A stretch of DNA of 60,657 nt from JBAYGJ01 sp041649335 (GCA_041649335.1 JBAZNF010000002.1:1-60657), one strand, 5' to 3'; shown: positions 25,581-34,054, counted from the stretch's first letter. Made by a program: numbers and translations. Notes: generated by a model not told the origin, from the letters alone.

Positions 25581-25609
25581 ATTATATCATAAAACGTCTA
25601 TTTTGTAAA
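25581..25609 (-). promoter_or_regulatory. Promoter of galU operon inside 3' end of capA
   Basis: Minus strand TTTACA (25609-25604), 17-base spacer, TATAAT (25586-25581) with an upstream TG (extended -10). The -35 lies within the last codons of capA. Leader about 17 bases. Confidence 0.82.
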
Positions 25610-26692
25610 ACTGGGCATCCGCTCAATGACAGCATCGGCTTCCGGCCCGGTTAATATGCGGGGTTGGGAAAAATCATAGATGAGCACCGGAGTGAGGACG
25701 GGCGGGGCTATTGCCGTACCGGTAAAGGTGATGGTGGCGACGGCGCCCTCGCGGGTGGCCCGGGACCACATCTGGTCAAAGACAAAATTTCCCAGGGAGT
25801 ACAGGATATATCCGTCGTTGTACTGTTCAATCGGCTGGACGACGTGCGGGTGGTGGCCGATGACCAGGCTGGCCCCATGGTCGATCGCGGTGTGGGCGAA
25901 GTCAATTTGCTGCTGGCTCGGCTGGTCGCGGTACTCGTTTCCTGCGTGCATGGAGACGACCATGACGTCGGCTTTGCCTCGTAGCGCGTCAAGGTCAGCA
26001 ATGAGATTTTGTTCGTCCATGTGGGCGGTTGTCGCCGCGGCGCTTGGGCCCTTGTTGTACGTGTATGCCAGGAAACCGAATGAGATGCCGTTTTTTTCTA
26101 TAATGGCCGGTTGCCGGGACTCGGCGCCGGCCAGACCCGCGCCGGCGTGGGCGATACCGGCCTGCTCCAGCGCGGAAATCGTAGAAGCGATCCCGTCAGC
26201 ACCGCGGTTGTTCATGTGGTTATTTGCCAATGACAGCACGGTAAACCCCGCAAAGGCTAGCCCCTCGACCGCTTTAGGATCTGCCCGGAACGACATGGAT
26301 CCAGTGGGGACGGCCGGACCGCTGATTAGCGGTGATTCCAGGTTGCCGAAGACGATATCGCCCCGTGAGGTGAGTTCCGCTGTCTCAAGGAACGGGTATT
26401 TCCAATCGTTTTTCCGTATCATTTTTTGCTCAACGTCACGGGAGAGCATGACATCGCCTACGGCGATAATAGTCGTGGCGGACCGGGTGGAATTGGTGGC
26501 GGCCGCCACATTCGGTTCAGATAGGGTCGAATCCGGCAACCGGCTGTCAGCGTTGACCTGCCGAATTTCCCAGCCCCAGGCCAGCATCGTACTGATACTG
26601 ACGACGCCAATGCATAGCCAATGCATCCAGCCGGGGGTCCGTTGGAACATATATCGTTGGCTTGGCGGTGGATTTTGCGCGGGTGGGACCAT
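25598..26692 (-). CDS. CapA/PgsA-family metallophosphatase-like protein
   Basis: 364 residues. An N-terminal membrane anchor (about 22-42) and then the CapA domain: A-V-G-D-V-M-L-S-R at about 76-84, G-N-L-E-S-P-L, L-A-N-N-H-M at about 154, S-M-H-A-G-N-E-Y and G-H-H-P-H-V-V at about 283. These residues form the metal site of the CapA family (calcineurin-like fold), named after poly-gamma-glutamate capsule synthesis although most members are of unknown substrate. No capB/capC partners are present. Likely a cell-surface hydrolase. Confidence 0.85.
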   Translation of the reverse strand: MVPPAQNPPPSQRYMFQRTPGWMHWLCIGVVSISTMLAWGWEIRQVNADSRLPDSTLSEPNVAAATNSTRSATTIIAVGDVMLSRDVEQKMIRKNDWKYPFLETAELTSRGDIVFGNLESPLISGPAVPTGSMSFRADPKAVEGLAFAGFTVLSLANNHMNNRGADGIASTISALEQAGIAHAGAGLAGAESRQPAIIEKNGISFGFLAYTYNKGPSAAATTAHMDEQNLIADLDALRGKADVMVVSMHAGNEYRDQPSQQQIDFAHTAIDHGASLVIGHHPHVVQPIEQYNDGYILYSLGNFVFDQMWSRATREGAVATITFTGTAIAPPVLTPVLIYDFSQPRILTGPEADAVIERMPSFTK

Positions 26693-26739
26693 AGGGGGTA
26701 TTTTGACCTAATGGTAAATCAGGCGTACGCTTATAGTAT

Positions 26740-27108
26740 ATATCTTTGCCCTTTGTACGTCAGTTGAATGAAGTCCTCACTCGTGGGGGATGTGAATGGA
26801 AGACATTGAGCACTAGCAGTCTAACCCGCTCCGGCAAAGGCGGTAGTACACCGCGCTGCGTCTGTCGATACAGCACTTACTCCAGGGCTGCGCTCAACGG
26901 CCCGCGGCGGCTGCCAAGTATGGCAGTGGAGGAATGGACACAGCAGGCCTCTGCCTGCATTGCTCCCTCTGATGGAGATCGGTGTCCAGCAGCGGATTCC
27001 CCTTTTGGTCCTGAAATAATATGGACGTCTTCAGGTCTGGCCGGACATTCAACGCGCGTACAAACTTCACCGCCCCGGCGTACGGTCGATGACGTCCGGG
27101 GCTTTTTT
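26740..27108 (+). ncRNA. Candidate structured non-coding RNA of about 360 nt, unidentified family
   Basis: No plausible protein fits the interval between capA and plsC. The plus strand folds convincingly. A long-range closing stem pairs TTTGTACG (26752-26759) with CGTACAAA (27057-27064) and GTTGAATG (26763-26770) with CATTCAAC (27046-27053) across a 3x3 internal loop. Inside are a three-way junction closed by GGACAC/GTGTCC (26936-26941, 26982-26987) with hairpins GCAGGC/GCCTGC and CTCC/GGAG, plus hairpins CTGCCA/TGGCAG (26911-26926), GCGGT/ACCGC (26840-26854), CTGT/ACAG (26862-26873) and CCTGAA/TTCAGG (27010-27035). It ends in a terminator. RNase P, tmRNA and SRP consensus motifs were looked for and not seen. 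The 5' end is approximate; TATAGT at 26732-26737 may be the -10. Confidence 0.62.
27072..27108 (+). terminator. Rho-independent terminator of the ncRNA candidate
   Basis: GCCCCGG (27072-27078) pairs with CCGGGGC (27096-27102), then TTTTTT. The T-tract points to plus-strand transcription and overlaps the stop codon of the convergent plsC gene. Confidence 0.85.
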
Positions 27109-27703
27109 ATAGGGAAAAAACAGTCCCCATCAGTTTGTCGCTACTCGCTTGATATTCGCCATGGGTATATTTATGTCCGGATGGCGGCGGCGGGATTGGC
27201 TGGCCGATTGAGATATCGATGCAATGAAAACGCCAGGCAGCAACTTTCCACAACGGGTAGATTGGCCAGACCCGGCCGGAATTTTTGATATGGATCGGCA
27301 GAATGGGCAACTGGGCCAGGCGCGATAACACTACGGCGCCGGTATGAATGCGGGGCTGGCGCAAGGCGGGATGAATGTCTCCTTCTGGAAAAATTCCGAT
27401 CGTTTGGCCACTGGCCAATGAGGCGCGGCACGTTTCAATGCAGCGGCCACCGGTAGGGATGGCCCGGCCTGCGGAAAAAAGCATTCGCCGGTAGTACCAG
27501 CCGATTAGTCCGGGTGCCCGCAAAAGATGCCGGGCGGCGACATAACGGATATCCTGTTTTAACGCCAGCATGATACAGGCGGAGTCCAGGGGCCCCTCGT
27601 GGTTACTGGCAATAATGCACGGACCGCCGGGGATAAAGTGCCGTCCGGAAATGGATCTGATGTAGGCGCGTAACGGGAAGAATAACGTCCAAAGGTGGGA
27701 CAT
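27107..27703 (-). CDS. 1-acyl-sn-glycerol-3-phosphate acyltransferase-like (PlsC family)
   Basis: 198 residues. Acyltransferase motifs: A-S-N-H-E-G-P-L-D (H-x4-D) at about residues 32-40 and F-P-E-G-D-I-H-P at about 104-111; R-x-I-P at about 83. The family moves acyl chains onto lysophosphatidic acid at the inner membrane face. A second PlsC-like protein is at 42499. Followed on the same strand by the convergent ncRNA terminator; the small transporter gene is nine bases upstream. Confidence 0.85.
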   Translation of the reverse strand: MSHLWTLFFPLRAYIRSISGRHFIPGGPCIIASNHEGPLDSACIMLALKQDIRYVAARHLLRAPGLIGWYYRRMLFSAGRAIPTGGRCIETCRASLASGQTIGIFPEGDIHPALRQPRIHTGAVVLSRLAQLPILPIHIKNSGRVWPIYPLWKVAAWRFHCIDISIGQPIPPPPSGHKYTHGEYQASSDKLMGTVFSL

Positions 27704-27712
27704 GTAGGGTGG

Positions 27713-28039
27713 TTATTTACCGCTAAGTTCCAGGACAACAACAGACGCCAAGCCCAGCACGATGCCGGCGATCTGCCAGCCCGACAGGCCTTCCTTGAAA
27801 TACAGCCAGCTGACGACGGCTAAGGTGACGACGTTAAACAACACGAAGACGACAGACGCGACGGCGATATTTTTGTGTTTGAAGCTTTGGGCCAGGAACA
27901 GCATGCCAACCATATAAATAACCAGCCCGATAATGTAGAATAACCGGCGATTCGAATTAACCCACTGTTTCATAAATAGGTCGCCCGCGGTCAAAATGAC
28001 GCCGCCCAGGAGCAAGAGGATAAGGGGGTATATTTTCAT
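27713..28039 (-). CDS. Small multidrug resistance/EamA-like membrane protein
   Basis: 108 residues with four hydrophobic helices, the size of SMR (EmrE-like) or half-EamA proteins. The first helix holds G-G-V-I-L-T-A-G-D-L-F-M-K-Q-W, with an acidic residue (Asp) near where EmrE has Glu14. The last helix has W-Q-I-A-G-I-V-L-G-L-A-S-V-V-V-L-E. May export cationic compounds or a lipid-linked sugar, as other small DMT proteins do. It follows the export-like gene at 28058 by 18 bases. Confidence 0.72.
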   Translation of the reverse strand: MKIYPLILLLLGGVILTAGDLFMKQWVNSNRRLFYIIGLVIYMVGMLFLAQSFKHKNIAVASVVFVLFNVVTLAVVSWLYFKEGLSGWQIAGIVLGLASVVVLELSGK

Positions 28040-28057
28040 GATTCAAATTAACCGATA

Positions 28058-28555
28058 TTAAAATATCGCTGTCACGCCTTTTGTAATGATAGTAACGATG
28101 ATGCCGGCGATAACGACTCCGAGGGAGATAGCCAGCAGTGACCGTTTGAACGGCATCCCGAAGAGGAAGGCCGCCGCCGCACCGGTCCAGGCGCCCGTGA
28201 CCGGCAGCGGTACGGCGACAAACAGCATCAAGGCGATGAATTTTCCGTATTTCTCCGCGGAAGCAGAGAATCGTTTCCTGGTCCGGTCGAACAGCCAGGT
28301 AAAAAAACGGTTGAAGATTGTGCTTTTTTCCATCAGCCAGCGGGAAGCAGGCTCGAGAAAGAGAAGTAACAGTATCACCGGTGCGATATTTCCCAGACAG
28401 GCCCAGACGAACGTTGACCAGACGTTCAGGCCGTATGTTTCCAGGCCGATCGGTATGGCCAGCCGCAGCTCGGCAATAGGCAGCATGGCAATCAGTAAGA
28501 CCGCCACGCCTGGCGGCAGCCCATGGAACAATGATGCGTAATCAACGGAAAACAT
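28058..28555 (-). CDS. Putative small multi-drug export protein (PF06695-like)
   Basis: 165 residues with four to five hydrophobic segments. Family hallmarks: A-M-L-P-I-A-E-L-R-L-A-I-P-I-G at about 24-38 and V-A-V-P-L-P-V-T-G-A-W-T-G at about 114-126. The family name is historical and the actual substrate is unknown. A basic cytosolic loop (F-D-R-T-R-K-R-F-S) lies between helices. It is likely in one transcript with the SMR-like and PlsC genes downstream. Confidence 0.82.
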   Translation of the reverse strand: MFSVDYASLFHGLPPGVAVLLIAMLPIAELRLAIPIGLETYGLNVWSTFVWACLGNIAPVILLLLFLEPASRWLMEKSTIFNRFFTWLFDRTRKRFSASAEKYGKFIALMLFVAVPLPVTGAWTGAAAAFLFGMPFKRSLLAISLGVVIAGIIVTIITKGVTAIF

Positions 28556-28651
28556 GTGAAAATGTGCACTAGTTGATAATGATTTTTTTCAGGCGGTACC
28601 TTGTTATAGTATCTGAATATTTCAGGCCCGACAAGCTCGTTGGGCGCCCGT

Positions 28652-29137
28652 CTAGAGATGTTTTTCCAGCAGGAACAGCAGTTCCGGATGGAATTTTTCC
28701 CCGCGCTTAATCATGTCTCTGATCATGCTGATTTTGAAAAAGGTTATTTTTTCCACCTCTTCCGGATTCGGGTAAAACGGCCCATCGTATGTCGCCACGT
28801 AGGTGGTCAAAAATAAATTTCCCCGCTCCGCACTTGTATACAAATCATAAAACGCCTTTTTCATCTTCGGCGTTGTGGTGCCAATCTCTTCACGGCACTC
28901 CCGGATGGCGGCCTGCTCATAGGTTTCTCCGGACTGGACATGCCCGCCCACGGACGTGCACCAGTACCCCGGCAAAAAATGCTTGTGCTGGCTGCGGAGC
29001 TGAAGCGCCATTTCTCCCGAATGGTTCATGATGAGTACGTGGACTATCCGGTGCAGTAATTTTTCCGCATGCGCTTTTTTTACGTCAGCCTGTCCGATCA
29101 CTTCGTCTTTTTCGTTGACGATGTCAACTAATTCCAT
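28652..29137 (-). CDS. Nudix hydrolase (IPP isomerase-like subgroup)
   Basis: 161 residues. The Nudix box G-H-V-Q-S-G-E-T-Y-E-Q-A-A-I-R-E-C-R-E-E-I-G (about 65-86) is complete. The N-terminus (E-L-V-D-I-V-N-E-K-D-E-V-I-G) and P-G-Y-W-C-T-S-V-G-G resemble the Nudix group related to isopentenyl diphosphate isomerase. It probably hydrolyses a nucleotide diphosphate derivative; no isoprenoid genes are adjacent. The 3' end of the DoxX-like gene overlaps its start by 14 bases. Confidence 0.85.
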   Translation of the reverse strand: MELVDIVNEKDEVIGQADVKKAHAEKLLHRIVHVLIMNHSGEMALQLRSQHKHFLPGYWCTSVGGHVQSGETYEQAAIRECREEIGTTTPKMKKAFYDLYTSAERGNLFLTTYVATYDGPFYPNPEEVEKITFFKISMIRDMIKRGEKFHPELLFLLEKHL

Positions 29138-29561
29138 TTTTTTGATGGTTATTGATTTTTATTATAAAAAATATATTAGTCGCTAGGGCGATCAGTATGA
29201 CGTTTTTCATGATATATTGGCCGGTCAGCGTGGGGACGCCAAATCGAGACCAGGTTTCGTGAGGCAGGATAAACAGCGGTAAAACCGTCGTAAACATGTG
29301 CGCCAAGAAAACGACGTAGGCAATAGTAGTAATTTTCGGCCAGAGGAACATCAGCCCGATGATCGTCTCGCCGATGCCGAGGAGTGTCAGAAAAGTATGT
29401 ATTGGGATAAACGAAACGGTCTGTGCATGCAGCAGCGCCACAATGTCTTCTGCCGGACTGATGCCAAGTATTTTCAACGCTCCGAAGTAGATATAGACAG
29501 AGGCGATAGCCGCCCGGCTGAACCAGGCAATTCTGCCCAACAGTTGGTCAGAATCTGCCAT
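29124..29561 (-). CDS. DoxX/YkgB-like integral membrane protein
   Basis: 145 residues, four hydrophobic segments. The pattern R-A-A-I-A-S-V-Y-I-Y-F-G-A-L-K-I-L-G-I-S-P-A-E in helix one and G-I-G-E-T-I-I-G-L-M-F in helix two matches DoxX/DUF417-type proteins. Members are linked to thiol or quinone redox processes, but no function can be given here. Overlaps the Nudix gene by 14 bases. Confidence 0.7.
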   Translation of the reverse strand: MADSDQLLGRIAWFSRAAIASVYIYFGALKILGISPAEDIVALLHAQTVSFIPIHTFLTLLGIGETIIGLMFLWPKITTIAYVVFLAHMFTTVLPLFILPHETWSRFGVPTLTGQYIMKNVILIALATNIFFIIKINNHQKNGIS

Positions 29562-29564
29562 ATA

Positions 29565-31040
29565 TTATATTACCTTATTGATTAAATATTCTACCGGAGC
29601 ATGATCGTCGGTCAGAACCGGGATATCCGTCGGGATGAGGCCGGTGTACCGGTGGGCCAGATAGTCGTTGAGTTCTTGGTTTGAATCGGACCACGCTGGT
29701 TGGGTGTCAGATTTTATGGCGACAAGGATGAGATTTTGCGGTACATCAGGCCTTTGTGGGTCACGGACGGCAAACACATACACTTGCGGAAATACCTCCG
29801 AAAATGTCCGATATTCCGCACGTAGGAATTCCCCTCGAGTGCCGGTGATGGCGGAGGCGACATTGATAATAGCCACGCCATTGTCATTCAGTATGTCATA
29901 TGTTTTTTGCACTGATTCGATCGTCGTCAGTTCGAAGGGGATGGAGTAGAGCGAACGGAATGCGTCACCGAAGAATACGTCGTATTTTTTATCCGTCCGG
30001 TTGAGGAACGTACGGCCGTCTTCGCCATAGGTCGTCAGGCGGGGATTGTCCGGCAGATTGAAATACTCTCGGGCCAGTTCGGTCAGTTTGGGGTCGATTT
30101 CCACCACATCTATAGCCGCATCCGGATGTTTTGCCAGGAAATCTTTGGGATATGAGTAAGCCGCCCCGCCCAGCATCAGGGCGCTGGTCAGGTTGGGGAC
30201 GAAATGATCAGCCAGCCGGTAGTATTTCGTGTATTCAAATACCAGTTCGTCGCTGTCCAAGAACATAGCCGAACTGCTTTCGTTGTTCGTCTGCATCACC
30301 TGGATTGGCAGCTGGGTGTTTTCCCGGTCAATCGTGTCGTAAATCCACACCCGGTTGTACTGCGTATCCAGATCGACAATCCGGTCGCTGCTGGTATATG
30401 CCGGCGCGAAGATCGTCAGTCCGATGCAGAGCACTAATGTACTGGCTTGGATGACCCACCGTTTACCCAGATAGAGGATTGATGACGTAGCGACCAGAAA
30501 TGACGCCAGTCCGTACATCAGGCGAGTGTTGCCAAAGGCCGGGATAAGCACGAACCCGGCCAGGAATGTGCCGACGATACTGCCAAGAGTGGAGATGGCG
30601 TATAAATTACCGACTGTCTGTCCGGAGGTACCGAGGCTGGTCATACGGAGCTTGACCGCGTATGGCGATACAGCACCCAGCAGGACGCTTGGCACCGAAA
30701 ATAACACCACAGAGGCGATCAAGGAGTTTGTTTGTATATTGTAGCTTGCGCCCGTCAGCCAGGTAAGGAAGACGTCTTTAATGGCCGTGGTGACGCCTAT
30801 GGCGATCGCACTTCCCAAAATGATGATGGCCAGTTTGAATGCCGCCGGCTCCTTATCCGCGACTTTGCCGCCCAGCCAGTAGCCCAGCGCCAAGCTGCCC
30901 ATGATCACGCCGATCAGGCTGGACCAGACGAAAATCGACGTGCCCACGTACGGCGCCAGAACCCGTGAGCCGACCAGTTCATAGATCATGACTGCCGCCC
31001 CGCAGAGGAAGACGATTGTTTCGAGGGTATATTTTTTCAT
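29565..31040 (-). CDS. Membrane-fused spermidine synthase-like protein
   Basis: About 491 residues from the ATG at 31040 (M-K-K-Y-T-L-E-T-I-V-F-L); the in-frame extension overlaps csaA and is rejected. The N-terminal half has about seven hydrophobic helices (E-L-V-G-S-R-V-L-A-P-Y-V-G-T) typical of fused-MFS/spermidine synthases. The C-terminal half has the aminopropyltransferase core: M-L-G-G-A-A-Y, V-E-I-D-P, G-E-D-G-R-T-F-L and F-G-D-A-F. It may transfer aminopropyl groups or act as another SAM-type enzyme; no SAM decarboxylase gene is near. Starts one base after the csaA stop. Confidence 0.82.
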   Translation of the reverse strand: MKKYTLETIVFLCGAAVMIYELVGSRVLAPYVGTSIFVWSSLIGVIMGSLALGYWLGGKVADKEPAAFKLAIIILGSAIAIGVTTAIKDVFLTWLTGASYNIQTNSLIASVVLFSVPSVLLGAVSPYAVKLRMTSLGTSGQTVGNLYAISTLGSIVGTFLAGFVLIPAFGNTRLMYGLASFLVATSSILYLGKRWVIQASTLVLCIGLTIFAPAYTSSDRIVDLDTQYNRVWIYDTIDRENTQLPIQVMQTNNESSSAMFLDSDELVFEYTKYYRLADHFVPNLTSALMLGGAAYSYPKDFLAKHPDAAIDVVEIDPKLTELAREYFNLPDNPRLTTYGEDGRTFLNRTDKKYDVFFGDAFRSLYSIPFELTTIESVQKTYDILNDNGVAIINVASAITGTRGEFLRAEYRTFSEVFPQVYVFAVRDPQRPDVPQNLILVAIKSDTQPAWSDSNQELNDYLAHRYTGLIPTDIPVLTDDHAPVEYLINKVI

Positions 31041-31041
31041 A

Positions 31042-31380
31042 TCAGGCAAGTTTTGAGCCATTCGGCACTGGCCGCTCGGGCTGGGCCAGTATAACTTTTC
31101 CACCATCCAGCACGAAGCCGGTTGTCAGGACCTCTGAGGTAAACGGCCCGATCTGTTTCGGAGGGAAATTTGTCACGCAGATGACCTGCTTCCCGATTAG
31201 TTCTTCTTTTGTATAGAAATCGGTGATACGGGCACTTGATTGTCTGGTGCCGAGTTCGGGCCCTAAATCAATCCATAGCTTATAGGCCGGCAACCTGGCT
31301 TCGGGGAAGGCTTCCGTTTTTGTTATCGTGCCGACCCGGATATCCACGTTTTTGAAATCGGACCAATTGATGAAATTCAT
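31042..31380 (-). CDS. csaA: CsaA-like tRNA-binding domain protein
   Basis: 112 residues from the ATG at 31380; a TTG four codons upstream is less likely. The OB-fold EMAP-type tRNA-binding domain is clear: D-F-K-N-V-D-I-R-V-G-T-I-T, P-A-Y-K-L-W-I-D-L-G, S-A-R-I-T, and V-I-C-V-T-N-F-P-P-K-Q-I-G. CsaA proteins are dimers related to the C-terminus of MetRS and have been described as chaperones in secretion. A -10 TATACT with an upstream TG is at 31433-31438 (minus). First gene of the leftward set. Confidence 0.92.
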   Translation of the reverse strand: MNFINWSDFKNVDIRVGTITKTEAFPEARLPAYKLWIDLGPELGTRQSSARITDFYTKEELIGKQVICVTNFPPKQIGPFTSEVLTTGFVLDGGKVILAQPERPVPNGSKLA

Positions 31381-31432
31381 ACGCTTTGACAATAACGGAG
31401 AAATAGGGGAAAATTGGTAGTACGTACTGTGA

Positions 31433-31438
31433 AGTATA
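31433..31438 (-). promoter_or_regulatory. Extended -10 of csaA
   Basis: TGATATACT on the minus strand with the hexamer at 31438-31433. No convincing -35. A perfect palindrome AGTACGTACT (31419-31428) lies just downstream between the divergent genes. Confidence 0.5.
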
Positions 31439-31454
31439 TCAATAATTCAATCGG

Positions 31455-32036
31455 ATGACTATGAAGAAAATCGTTATCGATATCGAAACGCAGAATACCT
31501 TTGAGGAAGTGGGGAGCCCGGATCCGGCAGCTTTAAAAGTATCCGTGGCGGTGGTGTACGACTATGCCACGGACGCCTATCTCGCTTTCTGGGAGCACGA
31601 ACTGGACAGGCTGTGGCCGCTTTTGGAACGCGCCGACCAGATTATCGGGTTTAACCAGGACCATTTCGACATACCGGTACTTAACCGGTATTACCGCGGT
31701 GACCTGTTCAAGCTGCCGACGCTGGACCTGATGAAAGAAGTGGTGAAATCATTGGGCCGTCGGGTTTCATTGAATTCTATTGCCACGGCGTCTCTAGGTA
31801 CGAAAAAATCCGGCCACGGGCTTGATGCTGTCCGGTGGTGGAAATCAGGAGAGCTGGATAAGATACAAAAGTACTGTACCGATGATGTCCGCATTACAAA
31901 GGACGTGTATGAATACGCTTTGAAAAATCGCCACGTTAAGATTCTCAATGGCGGGCAGGAGCAGGTGATTAATCTGGACACGTCAAAATGGGAGGCAAAA
32001 CCGGCGGCCTCGGTGAATTTTACGTTACCTTTTTAG
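31455..32036 (+). CDS. DEDD-type 3'-5' exonuclease / RNase H-like protein
   Basis: 193 residues. V-I-D-I-E-T at about 6-11 (motif I), I-I-G-F-N-Q-D-H-F-D-I-P-V-L at about 62-75 (motif II) and Y-C-T-D-D-V-R-I-T at about 138 (motif III, Y-x3-D) match the DEDDy group of exonucleases, such as the YprB-like RNase H-fold family. Probably trims DNA or RNA 3' ends. Single gene, divergent from csaA, with its own short 5' region. The second ATG two codons downstream is also possible. Confidence 0.82.
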   Translation: MTMKKIVIDIETQNTFEEVGSPDPAALKVSVAVVYDYATDAYLAFWEHELDRLWPLLERADQIIGFNQDHFDIPVLNRYYRGDLFKLPTLDLMKEVVKSLGRRVSLNSIATASLGTKKSGHGLDAVRWWKSGELDKIQKYCTDDVRITKDVYEYALKNRHVKILNGGQEQVINLDTSKWEAKPAASVNFTLPF

Positions 32037-32050
32037 GCTACCGGCAATAC

Positions 32051-32079
32051 TTGACGAGTCGGAATTGCAGGGCTAAGAT
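32051..32079 (+). promoter_or_regulatory. Promoter of OPT transporter gene
   Basis: TTGACG (32051-32056), 17-base spacer, TAAGAT (32074-32079). Leader about 80 bases, with an ATTTTTAT/ATAAAAAT inverted repeat (about 32092-32128) that could fold. A second TTGACA is at 32108. Confidence 0.65.
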
Positions 32080-32165
32080 AAGCCAATGCTCATTTTTATA
32101 GTGGACATTGACAATTTGCAATAAAAATACAGGAAACAGAACGAGAACAACAAAGGAGGTTTGTC

Positions 32166-33983
32166 GTGAAACAGCGTGAAGTTACGTGGCAGTCACTAAC
32201 AGGAGCCTTATGGATTTCCGCGGTACTGTCAGCGGCATATGTCTACATCGTGCTCAAGCTCGGCATGGGCCCCAACATGTCGGTGTTGGCGGCAGTGATG
32301 GGCGCGCCGTGGTTGCTTGTTGCCGCCCGAAAAACACGCGGGTACAATAAGCTCCAAAACAACGTCATCCAAACAGCTGCGACTGCGGCCACGTCGATGG
32401 CATTCATGTGTGTTGTCGCCGCGGCGTTTGGTTACCTCGAGCTTAATGAGTCAATCAAGCAGGACATCCATGTGGTGATAACGCCCTGGCGAATGTTCTG
32501 GTGGCTCATCGTTTCCGGAGCGCTCGGGGTGCTGATCGCCTCAGTTTTCCGTAGCTATTTTGTCGACGACCCGAAGATGATTTTTGCCGACGGCATTGCC
32601 TCAGCAAAAACCATTGAGATGCTGGATGCGACAAAAGAACAGGCCGGCAAGCAACTTCCGGCATTCTGGTGGAGCGCAGTTGCTTCTGCGGCACTCGCTT
32701 TTTTACGGGACGCGCTGGCGAAAGCGCCAAGTTTGTATTTTGCCGCCAGGTATCGTGTCGGGCTGGAGTGGAGTTTTCTCACCTTTGGTACCGGCATGCT
32801 GGTCGGCATTCGCGTCGGGCTTTCTATGCTCGCCGGCACGATTGTGGTCTGGATATTCGGTTCAACGGTCATTGACCAAGCCGGCCTCGCGATCGTGAAG
32901 AATATGGTCTCGCCTGAGTATTGGCAACAGGTGCTGGCTTGCGCCAATATTCCGGCCTCCTCATTGAGTCCCGAGCAGACGACCGTGCTCAAGGAGCATG
33001 GCAGCATAATGCTGCGATATATCACCGGCGATCATTTCCCCATCACTATGCTATGGTTCATGTGGCCGGCAACCGCCCTCATGCTGACGGAAGCGCTGAC
33101 AACGGTGCTGTTCCAGTGGCGGTCGATCGTCGGGGTATTCCGGAATCTGTCAGTCCGGTCGTCTGTCGTCGGGTACGAGGTATCCATGCGCGCCATATTC
33201 ATCTGGGTTATTCTCCTGACGGTCGCGCTCGGCATCCTCGGGCATTACTTTTTCATGATTCCCGTTTGGATGACTATTGCCATGGTTCTCGGATGCATCC
33301 CGCTGATTATTGCCGGAGTACGCGTTCTCGGCGAAACCAATAACGGTCCCGTGTCATTGATGGCGAACGCCGCCCAAGGAGGCTTCCGTACCGTATCAGG
33401 GGCAGTCGACCTGAATTTGCTGGCTGGAGGTACTTCGGGCGCCATGAATGCGATGGGCGAGGGAATCACGCAGTGCTACAAAACCGGGAAGTTGCTCGGG
33501 TCAACTCCGCGAATCCTTACCTGGGTGTCGGTGGCGGCTGTGCCGGTCGGTGCGTTGGCCATCTCAGTCATGTACCCGATCCTGACCGCTCAATACGGCC
33601 TCGGCGTAGGATTGCCCGCGCCCACTGGCTTGAAACTGGCCAACATGGCGATCCTGATGGCGAAAGGATTCAGTGCTTTCCCGCCGGCTGCCCTGCAGTG
33701 GACCATCTATGCCGCTGTCGCCGGAGTCGTGTGGGCTTTTTGCAAGCGTTTCGGCGGCTGGTGGTGGCTGCCCAGTGCCGCGGGCTTCGGGTTTGGTCTG
33801 ATCCTGCCAGGGACCATGAACATGATGATTGCCGCCGGCGGGATTTTTGCCTGGTGGTGGCAGCGCCGTGCGCCTGAGTCTTATGCTCGGTATAACGACA
33901 TTGTCGCCTCAGCATTCATTGCCGGTGAAGCGCTCATTGCCGCCTTGATCGTGCCATTGCTGGCGACACTGGGCTGGATTTGA
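32166..33983 (+). CDS. OPT-family oligopeptide/metal transporter
   Basis: 605 residues starting with GTG, chosen because AAAGGAGGT lies nine bases upstream. Around 14-16 hydrophobic segments. N-terminal L-K-L-G-M-G-P-N-M-S and N-N-V-I-Q-T-A-A-T-A-A-T-S-M-A-F, and internal F-A-D-G-I-A-S-A and G-G-T-S-G-A-M-N-A-M-G-E-G, match the prokaryotic OPT group. The substrate may be small peptides or metal chelates. The AGGAGG ribosome site and strong terminator right after the gene differ from most genes in the window and suggest a separate origin. Confidence 0.85.
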   Translation: MKQREVTWQSLTGALWISAVLSAAYVYIVLKLGMGPNMSVLAAVMGAPWLLVAARKTRGYNKLQNNVIQTAATAATSMAFMCVVAAAFGYLELNESIKQDIHVVITPWRMFWWLIVSGALGVLIASVFRSYFVDDPKMIFADGIASAKTIEMLDATKEQAGKQLPAFWWSAVASAALAFLRDALAKAPSLYFAARYRVGLEWSFLTFGTGMLVGIRVGLSMLAGTIVVWIFGSTVIDQAGLAIVKNMVSPEYWQQVLACANIPASSLSPEQTTVLKEHGSIMLRYITGDHFPITMLWFMWPATALMLTEALTTVLFQWRSIVGVFRNLSVRSSVVGYEVSMRAIFIWVILLTVALGILGHYFFMIPVWMTIAMVLGCIPLIIAGVRVLGETNNGPVSLMANAAQGGFRTVSGAVDLNLLAGGTSGAMNAMGEGITQCYKTGKLLGSTPRILTWVSVAAVPVGALAISVMYPILTAQYGLGVGLPAPTGLKLANMAILMAKGFSAFPPAALQWTIYAAVAGVVWAFCKRFGGWWWLPSAAGFGFGLILPGTMNMMIAAGGIFAWWWQRRAPESYARYNDIVASAFIAGEALIAALIVPLLATLGWI

Positions 33984-34009
33984 TCTTACCGTGGGAGGAG
34001 TTTGTTTGT

Positions 34010-34040
34010 GCGGGACCCTCAAGAGGGTCCCGCCTTTTTT
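34010..34040 (+). terminator. Strong rho-independent terminator after OPT gene
   Basis: Perfect 11-bp stem GCGGGACCCTC (34010-34020) / GAGGGTCCCGC (34023-34033) followed by CTTTTTT. Confidence 0.92.
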
Positions 34041-34054
34041 ATTCCCTTGCAGTC

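Noticed and set aside
26740..27108. RNase P RNA, tmRNA or SRP RNA as the identity of the structured RNA
   Set aside because: The GAGGAAAGUCC and ACAGAA-type RNase P blocks, the tmRNA T-arm/CCA end and tag frame, and the SRP GGUCAGG/GGAAG core were not found by eye. A diverged RNase P RNA cannot be excluded without a covariance search.
26746..27288. A 180-residue open frame over the ncRNA region
   Set aside because: It has no family resemblance, odd composition, runs into plsC on the other strand and passes through a terminator; the RNA structure explains the region better.
27713..28555. Antibiotic resistance function for the two small export proteins
   Set aside because: The family names are historical; nothing in the sequence or context shows drug substrates.
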